23,365 nucleotides of DNA from VMFP01 sp964630025 (GTDB lineage: Bacteria; Patescibacteriota; Andersenbacteria; UBA10190; CAIZMI01): assembly GCA_964630025.1 (NCBI GenBank), contig CAZVRG010000017.1, positions 1 to 23,365 on the forward strand. The letters run 5' to 3'. The notes beneath the pieces were generated by a model. The model searched no databases. It worked only from the letters and a program-made list of their open reading frames with translations, and had not been told where the DNA came from. The position numbers and the translations under genes were made by a program. The stretch's first letter is position 1, and every line of letters begins with the position of its first letter. Positions 13,452 to 20,665 of this stretch are shown here, in pieces.

Positions 13452-14165
13452 GTGAATCGACGCACAGAAGCTCATATCTGGACTAACCGTTTCTACGGGC
13501 GCAGAAATCTTTATCTCGATCCGCAGTTTCTTGTTCCTCATCGAAATCTCCGCACATTCATTAGACTGCTTCATCAACAAAAAGCTCGGCGTGTCCTTGA
13601 TGTCGGATCTGGCACAGGACGCCATGTATTAGCACTCACGCAGGCGGGATTCGATGTCTACGGCATTGATATCGTTCCGCGTGTGGTACGGGTCACCCGC
13701 GAACGATTAAAAGAGCATCACCTCAGCGCACATTTGCGTGTTGGGAATATTTATCACCGACTTCCGTATCCGAATCAATTCTTTGACGGAGTAATCTCGA
13801 CAAAAGTTATTCACCATGCCCGCGTCACGCACATACAACGTTGCATTCGGAACATAGCACGCATTCTCTGCCCAAGCGGGCTTCTCATGATTGAGGTTCC
13901 CAAATTGGGGCGGACGAGAGCACGGGCCCGCCGCGGGAAGGAAATCGAACCTGGCACCTTTGTTCCACTTCAGGGTCCAGAGAGAGGTATTCCTCATCAC
14001 CTGTTTTCCTCGAAACGCGAAGTGGAAAACTTCTTCCCGCAATTTCGTATTCTCGATATCCACGAGTCACCTCGTGACAGAAGTACTCCAAGTCAGCATT
14101 ACACACTCTTTGCAGCACTTCTCCACCAGCCGCGTCCTACCCGTACTCGAAGAGCATTTCGTTGA
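13452..14165 (+). CDS. Class I SAM-dependent methyltransferase (type 11-like)
   Basis: 237 residues from a GTG at 13452. Motif I is RRVLDVGSGTGRHVLALTQA (about 46-65), followed by the acidic end of strand 2 YGIDIVP, a motif II/III region LRVGNIYHRLPYPNQFFDGV, and the post-motif SGLLMIEVPKLG. The N-terminus FYGRRNLYLDPQFLVPHRNL may bind the substrate. The Arg-rich region 150-165 (RTRARARRGKE) is unusual. The substrate is unknown. AGGGTG lies 6 bases before the GTG. The stop TGA lies 16 bases before the NUDIX start, so the two are likely co-transcribed. Confidence 0.8.
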   Translation: MNRRTEAHIWTNRFYGRRNLYLDPQFLVPHRNLRTFIRLLHQQKARRVLDVGSGTGRHVLALTQAGFDVYGIDIVPRVVRVTRERLKEHHLSAHLRVGNIYHRLPYPNQFFDGVISTKVIHHARVTHIQRCIRNIARILCPSGLLMIEVPKLGRTRARARRGKEIEPGTFVPLQGPERGIPHHLFSSKREVENFFPQFRILDIHESPRDRSTPSQHYTLFAALLHQPRPTRTRRAFR

Positions 14166-14181
14166 TGCGTGCTTTATTTCC

Positions 14182-14649
14182 ATGTTGGATTCATACCACA
14201 AAATACTTCGCAGGGCAGTCGGTCACCAGGAATTGTTACTTCCTGCAGTTGCGGTTGCGTTGCTAAGTCCTGAGAAACAAGTATTGCTTGTGCGGAAATC
14301 AGAGGAGAACATATGGGGGTTCCCTGGCGGTTACATGGAACTAGGAGAGACAATTGCGGATACGGCGGTACGTGAAGTCCGTGAAGAAACGAATCTTGAT
14401 ATTACAGTTACACGGCTTATAGGAGTATGTTCCGGACCGACAATTCGAAAGCAATATAAAAACGGGGATATTGTCTCACCACTGATTATTTTTGTAGAAG
14501 GGAAGACAGAGAGTCACGCTCATCCGTCTCCCGATCTTCACGAAGTGCAGGAAGCTCGTTTCTTTCCAAAGAGCAGCCCACCATCACTTGTTGATTGCTG
14601 CAAGATAAAGTGGGATATATTACAAGGAACACGGGAATCGTTGGCATAA
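14182..14649 (+). CDS. NUDIX hydrolase
   Basis: 155 residues; the start is the ATG at 14182 (MLDSYHKILRRAVGHQE). The frame is open upstream but overlaps the methyltransferase there. The Nudix box is GYMELGETIADTAVREVREE (50-69), continuing TNL, which fits G-x5-E-x7-R-E-U-x-E-E with Asn in place of the late Gly. LLPAVAVALLS and VLLVRKSEENIWGFPGG before it are the usual first strands. It hydrolyses a nucleoside diphosphate linked to another group; the substrate cannot be read from sequence. It is probably in one unit with the methyltransferase upstream. The terminator-like sequence after it is weak. Confidence 0.88.
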   Translation: MLDSYHKILRRAVGHQELLLPAVAVALLSPEKQVLLVRKSEENIWGFPGGYMELGETIADTAVREVREETNLDITVTRLIGVCSGPTIRKQYKNGDIVSPLIIFVEGKTESHAHPSPDLHEVQEARFFPKSSPPSLVDCCKIKWDILQGTRESLA

Positions 14650-14681
14650 AAAGCTCCTGTTTTTGCAGAACGCAAACCTTG

Positions 14682-14705
14682 CACGATTAGTCACACGATT
14701 AGTCA
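14682..14705. repeat. 12-bp perfect tandem duplication
   Basis: Two exact copies of CACGATTAGTCA in the intergenic stretch before the promoter at 14734. Confidence 0.8.
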
Positions 14706-14710
14706 CCGAA

Positions 14711-14739
14711 TGGAACAGGTATAGGGAAAGGGGTACACT
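14711..14739 (+). promoter_or_regulatory. Promoter of the anchored protein at 14751
   Basis: TGGAAC (14711-14716), a 17-base spacer, TACACT (14734-14739); the GTG start follows 11 bases later. GGGGTACACTACA is shared with the pilT promoter region. Confidence 0.45.
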
Positions 14740-14750
14740 ACAGCAAAACC

Positions 14751-15407
14751 GTGAAGCGTTTTCCGCACACCAACGCACAATTTGTCGCAGTCCTTGTATG
14801 CGCGGTTGGAGTTCTTGGCGCGCTGATTGTACTTCAGCGTTCTTCGCTGAGTAACTACCTCAAAGCAGTGCCGGTTACTCCAGACGGGGCCTGTTACATC
14901 GGAGGACTCTTCGGTGAAGATGACCCGCGGGCATCATGCACGAAGACAATGACCGCAAAGGAATGCGAGGACCAAGCAAGAGGAAAGCCGTACCTTTTTA
15001 TCCCAGGACGTGTCTGTCCTCGTCCGGATAGTGCAAATCAGTGTGAAAAAGCGGGTGAGGAACTCGTCCAAGGGCTAGGATTCGCTGAAGCACAAACACG
15101 TGAAGAAAGTGAAAAATTGGCAGTGGAAGATTGTCGGGATAGCCTTATTGATGCAAGAAAACTCGTTTGTCCAGTCGGATGTGATTCGTATGCGAAGTAC
15201 GTTGCAGGGAGAGCAAAGACAGATTTTGATGGCAAGGTATATAAATCTTCCGTCCTTTGTTACGCAATTTTTGCGTGTAGCAAGCCCCAATCTAAAGGAA
15301 GTCTTCCCACGCCGATAGCTGCTCCCTTTCCATTCAAGTCGGAGACGGATACAAACACGAGCTCAGTCCAAAAGGAGATAGAAGGTCTCGATCAGCTTTC
15401 CTTCTAA
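14751..15407 (+). CDS. Membrane-anchored Cys-rich extracellular protein, 218 aa
   Basis: GTG start. A basic N-terminus (MKRFPHTNAQ) and one membrane helix (about 11-29, FVAVLVCAVGVLGALIVLQ) are followed by an external part with many cysteines (DGACYIGG, RASCTKTMTAKEC, GRVCPRPDSANQC, VEDCRDS, KLVCPVGCDSY, VLCYAIFAC). A central stretch AEAQTREESEKLAVEDCRDS is likely helical. The C-terminus is Pro/Ser/Thr-rich. The function is not recognised; it is not a lipoprotein. Architecture and the SSLSNYLK piece after the helix recall the gene at 13071, so the pair may be distant paralogues flanking the methyltransferase/NUDIX pair. The predicted leader is very short. Confidence 0.7.
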   Translation: MKRFPHTNAQFVAVLVCAVGVLGALIVLQRSSLSNYLKAVPVTPDGACYIGGLFGEDDPRASCTKTMTAKECEDQARGKPYLFIPGRVCPRPDSANQCEKAGEELVQGLGFAEAQTREESEKLAVEDCRDSLIDARKLVCPVGCDSYAKYVAGRAKTDFDGKVYKSSVLCYAIFACSKPQSKGSLPTPIAAPFPFKSETDTNTSSVQKEIEGLDQLSF

Positions 15408-15525
15408 TACGGGTCCGTCCAAGATTTCTCTTAAATCCGAGTGCAGTATCTACAGCCGCCATATTACGGCTGGTTGCGGTTGCTCTTCGCCTCGAACCGT
15501 GCCACGATAAGTCCAATACATTCCC

Positions 15526-15796
15526 ATGCCGGACAGGGCTCTTTCCGTTTCCGCTGCCCGTTGTTCCGCCGCGGTTTACGCCCCTGACGGCCGCTGCGCA
15601 GAACCGGAAACTCGCGAGCGAACTCTACCAGCAGTTTTTCTCATGGCCGATAGAGGAATCACGAAAAATTCTTGAAACCACGCCGCCGGAAGTGTGGGAG
15701 CAAGAGGGGCAAAAACGCGCCCTTCGCATTTTTCACGAAGCCGCAGAGCGTGTGTCCGCGTACAAAGATTTTTTCTTTCCTACCAAGTTAAGTTGA
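15526..15796 (+). pseudogene. 5' fragment of a paaK-like (phenylacetate-CoA ligase family) gene
   Basis: In the frame of 15536 the sequence reads FPFPLPVVPPRFTP, TAAAQNRKLASELYQQFFSW, ESRKILETTPPEVWEQ and RIFHEAAERVSAYKDF, then loses family resemblance and stops at TGA (15794-15796). AAERVSAYKDF is typical of the N-terminal end of PaaK/CapK-type adenylate-forming enzymes, which run to about 430 residues, so over 80 percent is missing. The only nearby ATG (15526) is one base out of frame with this reading. The sequence breaks into the minus-strand deacetylase gene near 15776-15790. The upstream stretch 15408-15525 holds only a 6-bp hairpin (CAGCCG/CGGCTG). Confidence 0.6.
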
Positions 15797-16383
15797 TCTA
15801 AGGAGACGAACTTATACTTTGCTTGAAGGGCCTCAATAATCCAAGGTAATGCTTTGATAGTTTGTCGAGGACGCATGGCAAGTTCAGTGTCTCTCTCGCT
15901 ACCGTCGTGGAAAACCATAATGGATCCATTTTGAGCTCCGGCAATAACGTGATGATATATTTCCTCCGCTTGAATCGAAGGTTCATAATCGTGAGAATCA
16001 AAGTCACAGCGTATAATCTTCATTCCTCCAACTTGTCTTAACTCATCCGCTGTAAAATCAAGCCGCATGTACGGTGGACGAACGAAGCATGAATCCTTAC
16101 GCGTAACTCTTTTAATCAAAATCTCAGCTTTTCTATAATCGCGTTTCTTTTGGAGGTGGGAGTAAGTGTGATTTCCAATGATATGCCCTTCCTCGAGTAT
16201 CCTTTTAACCAACCAAGGGTATTGCCTCACGCGCTTTCCTAAAAGAAAGAAAACCGCCGGTACTGAGTATTGCCTCAAAATATCCAGGATCCTTTCCGTT
16301 GCATAAGGATTCGGGCCGTCGTCAAAGGTTAAAGCAACCTTATTCTCTGATCTATCTCCATGATCGTAGTATGTGAACTTCAT
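15733..16383 (-). CDS. NodB-type polysaccharide deacetylase
   Basis: CE4 enzyme removing N-acetyl (or O-acetyl) groups from a glycan. The start is set at 16383 (MKFTYYDHGDRSENK), whose ATG overlaps the upstream methyltransferase stop as ATGA; 216 residues. Motifs: VALTFDDGPN (16-25, catalytic Asp and metal Asp), GNHTYSHL (70-77, metal His72/His76), FVRPPY (100-105) and MVFHDG (156-161). All five CE4 motifs are essentially intact. The last about 18 residues (VGKKKSLYADTRSAAS end) are read antisense through the paaK-like fragment, so the natural C-terminus has been replaced at the junction near 15780. No signal peptide, so either cytoplasmic or exported with the partner glycosyltransferase system. 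Confidence 0.88.
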   Translation of the reverse strand: MKFTYYDHGDRSENKVALTFDDGPNPYATERILDILRQYSVPAVFFLLGKRVRQYPWLVKRILEEGHIIGNHTYSHLQKKRDYRKAEILIKRVTRKDSCFVRPPYMRLDFTADELRQVGGMKIIRCDFDSHDYEPSIQAEEIYHHVIAGAQNGSIMVFHDGSERDTELAMRPRQTIKALPWIIEALQAKYKFVSLDQLNLVGKKKSLYADTRSAAS

Positions 16384-17117
16384 TGCTTTTGCAGCAACAT
16401 GAAATAATCCATACCAAGCCATTTGATCACCGGTAGTTTCCCTAGAAAAAAGAGAGGAAATCGATCAAGGAGTTTGTAGTTCTGGTGAATGAAGGGAAGC
16501 CAGATTAACCATGCGTTGAGATAATCTGCGCCGTCCTCGCGTAGTGGTTTGAGGCGTGTTGATCGCAGCGTCCTCTTCACCCGTAAAACAGTTAGCGCAT
16601 GTTCTGTTTGGCCAGCCGAGTCACCCCACGCGTCCCAATCAGGCCGCTTGAGCACGTACTTCATAAACGACTTGATGGCACCCGCCAAATTTAGGTATGT
16701 CTGAAAACTGAGAATGCAGTATCCGCCTTGTTCTAAGATACGCTCTACTTCTCGCAGGGATTGTTCGGGGGAGGCGACATGCTCCAGTACCTCAGTGAAG
16801 ACCACAACATCAAACGAGGCATCATTGAATGGTAATTTCTCGGCTGTGCCCTGGACGAAATTTACGCTCTTTCCGTCATATCTTTCTCGGCAGTATTCTA
16901 ATGCTTTTGTTGCAGGCTCAAGAGCGGTTATATTCTCCCCAAATTTTATGATGGTTCTTAGGTTATTACCTACACCGCAACCGAGGTCTAAGTATCTCCA
17001 GTCGGGGTAAGCATGAATGGATCCGAGATACTTTTCCAGCATCAGCTGTTGCCAGGGGGCGGAGAAATGGTAAAAGAAGCTATTCGAAGCGCGATTGCCC
17101 TTGAGGACACTCATCAT
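16380..17117 (-). CDS. Class I SAM-dependent methyltransferase (type 11)
   Basis: 245 residues. Motif I is RYLDLGCGVGNNLRTIIKFG (about 41-60), strand-2 acid TALEPA, QGTAEKLPFNDASFDVVVFT and LEHVASPEQSLREVERIL, the classic UbiE/Methyltransf_11 order. The C-terminal region (FIHQNYKLLDRFPLFFLGK) is hydrophobic and may sit at the membrane. Its ATG overlaps the glycosyltransferase stop (ATGA, 17114-17117) and its stop overlaps the deacetylase start (ATGA, 16380-16383), so the three are translationally coupled. It probably methylates a sugar or lipid carrier product of the GT2; the substrate is inferred only from context. Confidence 0.88.
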   Translation of the reverse strand: MMSVLKGNRASNSFFYHFSAPWQQLMLEKYLGSIHAYPDWRYLDLGCGVGNNLRTIIKFGENITALEPATKALEYCRERYDGKSVNFVQGTAEKLPFNDASFDVVVFTEVLEHVASPEQSLREVERILEQGGYCILSFQTYLNLAGAIKSFMKYVLKRPDWDAWGDSAGQTEHALTVLRVKRTLRSTRLKPLREDGADYLNAWLIWLPFIHQNYKLLDRFPLFFLGKLPVIKWLGMDYFMLLQKQ

Positions 17118-18469
17118 CGTGCGGTCTTAGGAAGTAAGGGTGTCACTCCGCTCATTTTGGAACCTAGCAGACGGAACACTCCTAAGTAGGGGCCCAAAAA
17201 AGACAGCGAGAACAGAAATGGTGTTGCGAGTATTACGGGAATGTTGGAGAGCAAGCTGTTTTGTATGTCTATGCCGTAGGGAGCCAATAGACGATTAGCA
17301 TTTTTGAGAATGATAAGAGAGGGTAGCCACATCTTGATTACCACAATGACCATAACCATTCCCAGTATTAAATGATTGTTGGTAACTATTCCCGTAAGAA
17401 GGCTGATAATGAACCACAGTCCATAGTTCATCCACACCAAATTTTTCACGATCCGATACGCCAAAATCCAGATAGCGTACGGGTAGTTCTTTGCACCGAT
17501 CATGCTTTCTACTTTGCGAAAATCGCCAATTACCAAAAATGAGCCAGTGAACCACACGCTGGCCTGCTTTATCCATGACGTAAGATTCGTTGCAGCTTGT
17601 ACTACGCCGAAAACTGGTAGGAGGCCGATTTTAATCTTTAACAAACTGCACCGAAACCCCAACCGTTGATCCTCGACTACTTCAGGGAAGCCGCGCAACT
17701 TTTCCAGTACGCTCCCTTTTACATACAGCCCATGACCCATGCAGTATTTCATTTGGTAGGGAAAGCGATAGGGGCGACGAATCATGTTTAATTCGTATGA
17801 GAGCGTATAAAAGGTATGGAGTAAGCAAAATCCACGCATTAACCACCCGGTAAGTGAATTGGGTAAGTGATTGTAGTTTTTAAGCCAGAGATGAGGTTGC
17901 TGGAATACCTCTGTTTCTTTGTCGCGGAGATATGCAGACGCCAGTATTTTTAACGATTGTTTTGGCACCAAGGAGTCCGCGTCATAGACGCAGAAGAAAG
18001 TGGTCTCCAACTCCTTTTCCGGCAAGTGCTTCCGTATCTCCTTGAATGCGAAGTTTAGTTGGTCTGCTTTGTTCCCCCAAGGATTGGAGTAGTGGATACG
18101 CCGGAAATTGGGAGGCGATACTGCTAAGAGAAAATCATCAACCAGTTCAGCCGTACTTTTCTGAAAACCAAGGCCTCGAACCTCCCGTTCGGTGGTGATA
18201 ACAACAACCTCGTATTTTGTCCGTTCATAATCCAGTGCCCGAAGCTGCCGTAAGAAAGCGGTTATTGTTGCTTGTTCGTTAAGGACTGGAGCGAGTATAA
18301 AAATTTTCGGCGATCTGTCCCCATGCTCTTCGCAAAAACCACGAGTTTTATAGAGAGGAAATTCTTTGGTCAGTAATCCCTTGGTCTTGAAAAAATACAC
18401 CAGCCACAATAACCCGCGGGCTATCGATATAATCCCAAGTGATATCACAATAATCTCGAACCAGGTCAT
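17114..18469 (-). CDS. Membrane glycosyltransferase, GT2 family
   Basis: 451 residues. An N-terminal membrane helix (about 5-27), a GT-A domain with ILAPVLNEQATITAFLRQL (58-76), DxD-type VYDADSLVP (161-169) and a later acidic motif VVEDQRLGFR (264-273) precede several C-terminal membrane spans (about 330-435). This is the layout of processive or polyprenyl-linked GT2 synthases, although a plain QxxRW motif is not seen (WIKQASVWFTG is the nearest). The sugar is unknown. It is the first gene of the GT2-methyltransferase-deacetylase chain; a terminator hairpin lies just upstream, so it probably has its own promoter. AT-richer than the genes left of 13000. Confidence 0.88.
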   Translation of the reverse strand: MTWFEIIVISLGIISIARGLLWLVYFFKTKGLLTKEFPLYKTRGFCEEHGDRSPKIFILAPVLNEQATITAFLRQLRALDYERTKYEVVVITTEREVRGLGFQKSTAELVDDFLLAVSPPNFRRIHYSNPWGNKADQLNFAFKEIRKHLPEKELETTFFCVYDADSLVPKQSLKILASAYLRDKETEVFQQPHLWLKNYNHLPNSLTGWLMRGFCLLHTFYTLSYELNMIRRPYRFPYQMKYCMGHGLYVKGSVLEKLRGFPEVVEDQRLGFRCSLLKIKIGLLPVFGVVQAATNLTSWIKQASVWFTGSFLVIGDFRKVESMIGAKNYPYAIWILAYRIVKNLVWMNYGLWFIISLLTGIVTNNHLILGMVMVIVVIKMWLPSLIILKNANRLLAPYGIDIQNSLLSNIPVILATPFLFSLSFLGPYLGVFRLLGSKMSGVTPLLPKTAR

Positions 18470-18479
18470 CGTTTTCGTG

Positions 18480-18513
18480 AATATAAAAACTAGGCTGCAT
18501 CTTGCAGTCTAGT
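18480..18513 (-). terminator. Terminator after the thymidylate-kinase-like gene
   Basis: On the minus strand ACTAGACTGCA and TGCAGCCTAGT (18513-18489) form an 11-bp stem with one G-T pair and a 3-base loop, followed by TTTTTATAT. It starts 1 base after the upstream stop codon (18515). Confidence 0.8.
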
Positions 18514-18514
18514 A

Positions 18515-19150
18515 CTATAGCAAAGAGCGCACCTGTTGCCAAATGGCGTCACTCACACGATCTAGTGGTTGAGTCGCATCAGTAACGTGCCATCCGCTTT
18601 TGCGTGCCGTTTCTTGATAGAAGCTCCGAAACGTCCCCCAAAAGTTCTTCATGTCCGCACGATCGTAGAGGATACTTTCGGGGTCTCGCGCCAGAAAGCG
18701 TTGAATAGCTACTCCTACCGGTACGTCGAGGAGGAATGTGATGTGTGGTTTGAGATCGCCATAGGCAAGGCGGTCTAAAACTTCCAGTACCTCACGTGGC
18801 TCCTTCGCCAGCGACCCAAAACTGGTGTGGTATGCCCAAAACGATTCGCGCCAACGGTCAGCGATTACGATACTTCCCTGCTGTAACGCCAGTTGCGTCT
18901 CTTCAAACTGTTTGGCATGGAGAGCCTGGAAAAGGAACATCATCGCCAGAGATCGAGCTTCCAGATTCACTGCCTTGATGAGGAGATCAGCCGCTTGTTT
19001 TCGCTCTCGCTCGTAGGCTTTGCTGATAAAGACACTTCGTCCGGTCTCGGTCTCTATCTTGCGCTTAAGTGCGAGCGTTTGAGTACTTTTTCCAGCACCG
19101 GCGATACCCTCAAAGCAGATGAAGAGTGCCTCATGGCTGCTCTGTGACAT
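18515..19150 (-). CDS. Thymidylate kinase-like P-loop kinase
   Basis: 211 residues, the TMK length. P-loop CFEGIAGAGKSTQ (12-24), the nucleotide-binding ADRWRESFWAYHTSFG (97-112) and FLLDVPVGVAIQRFLAR give the TMK fold order. Family TMKs usually read FEGIDGxGKSTQ and DRYxxSSxAYQ. Here the P-loop Asp/Glu is Ala17, DRY is DRW and AYQ is AYH. The substrate may therefore not be dTMP; a related deoxynucleotide or modified nucleotide kinase is possible. The start at 19150 overlaps the NUDIX stop by 20 bases, so they are coupled. A terminator follows directly. Confidence 0.8.
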   Translation of the reverse strand: MSQSSHEALFICFEGIAGAGKSTQTLALKRKIETETGRSVFISKAYERERKQAADLLIKAVNLEARSLAMMFLFQALHAKQFEETQLALQQGSIVIADRWRESFWAYHTSFGSLAKEPREVLEVLDRLAYGDLKPHITFLLDVPVGVAIQRFLARDPESILYDRADMKNFWGTFRSFYQETARKSGWHVTDATQPLDRVSDAIWQQVRSLL

Positions 19151-19583
19151 TAGCCGTTCCTCCTACCCAGAAAGGTTTTTGATCTGAAAACCAACTGATC
19201 AATGAGCGTTTCAACTGCGCGGGAAGCAGTTTGAGATCAGGCAGTTTTCCCACATCGATGAGCGAAAATTGGATGTGTCCTTCCTGACTAGTGAGTTGGG
19301 TGGTATCGGCCTGTACCGAAAACACCAGGTTGATCTCGTGGTGTTTTCTTCCGTTCTCGTCGTACACATTTTCGACGGCGCCCAGGAAGGGCCCAATCAC
19401 TGCTGGGACACCCAGCTCTTCCCTGACTTCGCGAACGAGCGCCGCTTCTGTCGGCTCACCGAAGTCCACATGGCCACCAGGGAGAAAGCACCAGTCGGCG
19501 TCTTTCACCTGACAGACCAAGAGCTGATGCCCCGACAGAATCACGGCTCGGGCGACGATCTCGATGCTTGGGTTATGAGTCAT
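19131..19583 (-). CDS. NUDIX hydrolase
   Basis: 150 residues. The start at 19583 (MTHNPSIEIVARAVILSGHQ) is chosen for GGGAGGT 5 bases before it on the minus strand; an upstream in-frame ATG at 19619 falls in the hairpin. The Nudix box is complete: GHVDFGEPTEAALVREVREE followed by LGV (37-59). DADWCFLPGG precedes it. The C-terminal part ends KPFWVGGTANVTEQP. Substrate unknown; ADP-ribose, nucleotide sugars or (d)NTPs are usual. Coupled to the kinase-like gene downstream by a 20-base overlap. Not closely similar to the NUDIX protein at 14182. Confidence 0.9.
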   Translation of the reverse strand: MTHNPSIEIVARAVILSGHQLLVCQVKDADWCFLPGGHVDFGEPTEAALVREVREELGVPAVIGPFLGAVENVYDENGRKHHEINLVFSVQADTTQLTSQEGHIQFSLIDVGKLPDLKLLPAQLKRSLISWFSDQKPFWVGGTANVTEQP

Positions 19584-19605
19584 AGTTACCTCCCTAGAAT
19601 TTCGG

Positions 19606-19633
19606 TAATAAGGTGCCACTTACAAGTGGCACC
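19606..19633 (-). terminator. Hairpin between the histidine phosphatase and NUDIX genes
   Basis: GGTGCCACTT / AAGTGGCACC (19612-19633) is a perfect 10-bp stem with a 2-base gap. On the minus strand TTATTA follows, a weak T-tract, so this may be a partial terminator or attenuator. Confidence 0.6.
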
Positions 19634-19650
19634 GGTGTCTAGTCTGCACG

Positions 19651-20211
19651 TTAGGAGTCGTGAAGAATCAGGACATCGGCATTTCCAAAGTACGGCGTTC
19701 GCAATCCTTGCTCCCATGTCTGTTGGTAGTATACCGCTCGTATCATTTTGCCGATATCTCCATGAGTCACCAGCAAGAGATCCTCAACCCGGTGTCTGTT
19801 TTGGAGCTCCGTGAGCACCTGCGCTGCTCGCCGGTATACCGTAGGGAAATCCTCCGCTCCCTCCGCTTCCAGAAAGTAACTGACCCGATCCGTGACAAGA
19901 ATGCTTTTAGCATATCTTGCGATGTCAGTGAGTGGCTTTCCGGTCAGAACACCAAAGTCCCTTTCAATCAGCAGGGAGTGAGTGATTACCCCAGCAATCC
20001 CCTGTTCTTGAGAGATGATTTGGGCGCTCTCATAAGCGCGAAGAAGGGGAGAGGTATAGATGACTCTGATACCACCACCTTTGAGTTTTTGGGCGACGTG
20101 TCGTGCTTGTTGCTTCCCGAGTTCAGTCAATCGTGTGTCGCGTCGGCCATTGAGGATACCTTGAGAATTATCCTCATCTTGGCCATGTCGAACCAGAAAA
20201 ATTCTCGGCAT
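19651..20211 (-). CDS. Histidine phosphatase (phosphoglycerate mutase-like)
   Basis: 186 residues. Catalytic RHG is in FLVRHGQDEDN (5-15) with phospho-accepting His9; second His150 is in LLLVTHGDIGKMIR; IYTSPLLRAYESA carries the phosphate-binding Arg and LIERDFGVLTG the general acid Glu83. This is the branch-1 family that includes cofactor-dependent mutases, alpha-ribazole phosphatase and broad phosphatases. The short length and lack of the mutase-specific C-terminus favour a phosphatase. Ribosome site GGAGG sits 6 bases before the ATG at 20211. It is the first gene of the minus block, separated from the NUDIX gene by a hairpin. Confidence 0.88.
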   Translation of the reverse strand: MPRIFLVRHGQDEDNSQGILNGRRDTRLTELGKQQARHVAQKLKGGGIRVIYTSPLLRAYESAQIISQEQGIAGVITHSLLIERDFGVLTGKPLTDIARYAKSILVTDRVSYFLEAEGAEDFPTVYRRAAQVLTELQNRHRVEDLLLVTHGDIGKMIRAVYYQQTWEQGLRTPYFGNADVLILHDS

Positions 20212-20383
20212 GCCAACCTCCGGTAATTTGGTCTGTTATTCAGTTTTGAAGGGGCTAACCAACTTTGGATGGTGCAAGAGAAGAGAGATGTTTGTCAAGC
20301 GGGCCGCGAACCGCAACCGCGGATCAGCGGGGCTTTCCGAGTTGTCATAAAGGAACTCTCGTGACACACTTCTTCCAGGTTTT
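20212..20383. other. Non-coding stretch upstream of the phosphatase and the chimeric ORF
   Basis: I see no convincing gene or RNA. A TTGACA on the minus strand (within 20288-20300) has no matching -10 at the right distance. It probably holds the phosphatase promoter and part of a decayed insertion. Confidence 0.35.
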
Positions 20384-20473
20384 ATGGCGTATTCGGCTCT
20401 CCCATTCCCGCTTCCGGTTGTTCCGCCGAGGTTCACGCCGCAAACGGCCGCTGCGCAGAATCGGAAGCTCGCG
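20384..20473 (+). pseudogene. Second 5' fragment of a paaK-like gene
   Basis: MAYSALPFPLPVVPPRFTP and then TAAAQNRKLA. From 20405 to 20473 it matches 15548-15616 in 22 of 23 residues and 59 of 69 bases; eight of the nine differing codons are synonymous. That is the pattern of diverged functional paralogues, not of a recent duplication. The reading frame continues without a break into transposase sequence. Confidence 0.6.
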
Positions 20474-20596
20474 GACTGGCTCGTGGAGTACAATGCCCAT
20501 CGTCCTCACGCTGCTCTCGGGTACCGGACGCCGCTTGCAATGGCGTCCACTGGACCCCAAGTGTCACGGATCAGCCCGTCACGTACAACATATTGA
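20459..20596 (+). mobile_element. C-terminal remnant of an rve-type (IS3/IS481-like) transposase
   Basis: NRKLADWLVEYNAHRPHAAL followed by GYRTPLAMA is the highly typical end of the integrase-core transposases of the IS3/IS481 type (WLxxYNxxRPHxALGYxTP). Only about 45 residues remain; the DDE catalytic core is absent. The fusion point is at AATCGGAAGCTCGCG, a string that fits both parents (NRKLA). No clear terminal inverted repeats are found. Confidence 0.75.
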
Positions 20597-20665
20597 CAGA
20601 AAGGCCGAGATCGGCTAGAGTGTATCCTCGGGTTTGATCGGAGGTTCTTTTGAAAGGGGAAAACC

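Noticed and set aside
14682..14705. 12-bp tandem duplication as an operator or attachment site
   Set aside because: Only two copies, no dyad symmetry, no integrase gene nearby; recorded just as a repeat.
19660..20226. Plus-strand frame of 188 codons opposite the histidine phosphatase
   Set aside because: The phosphatase on the minus strand has all catalytic motifs and a ribosome site; the plus frame has neither.
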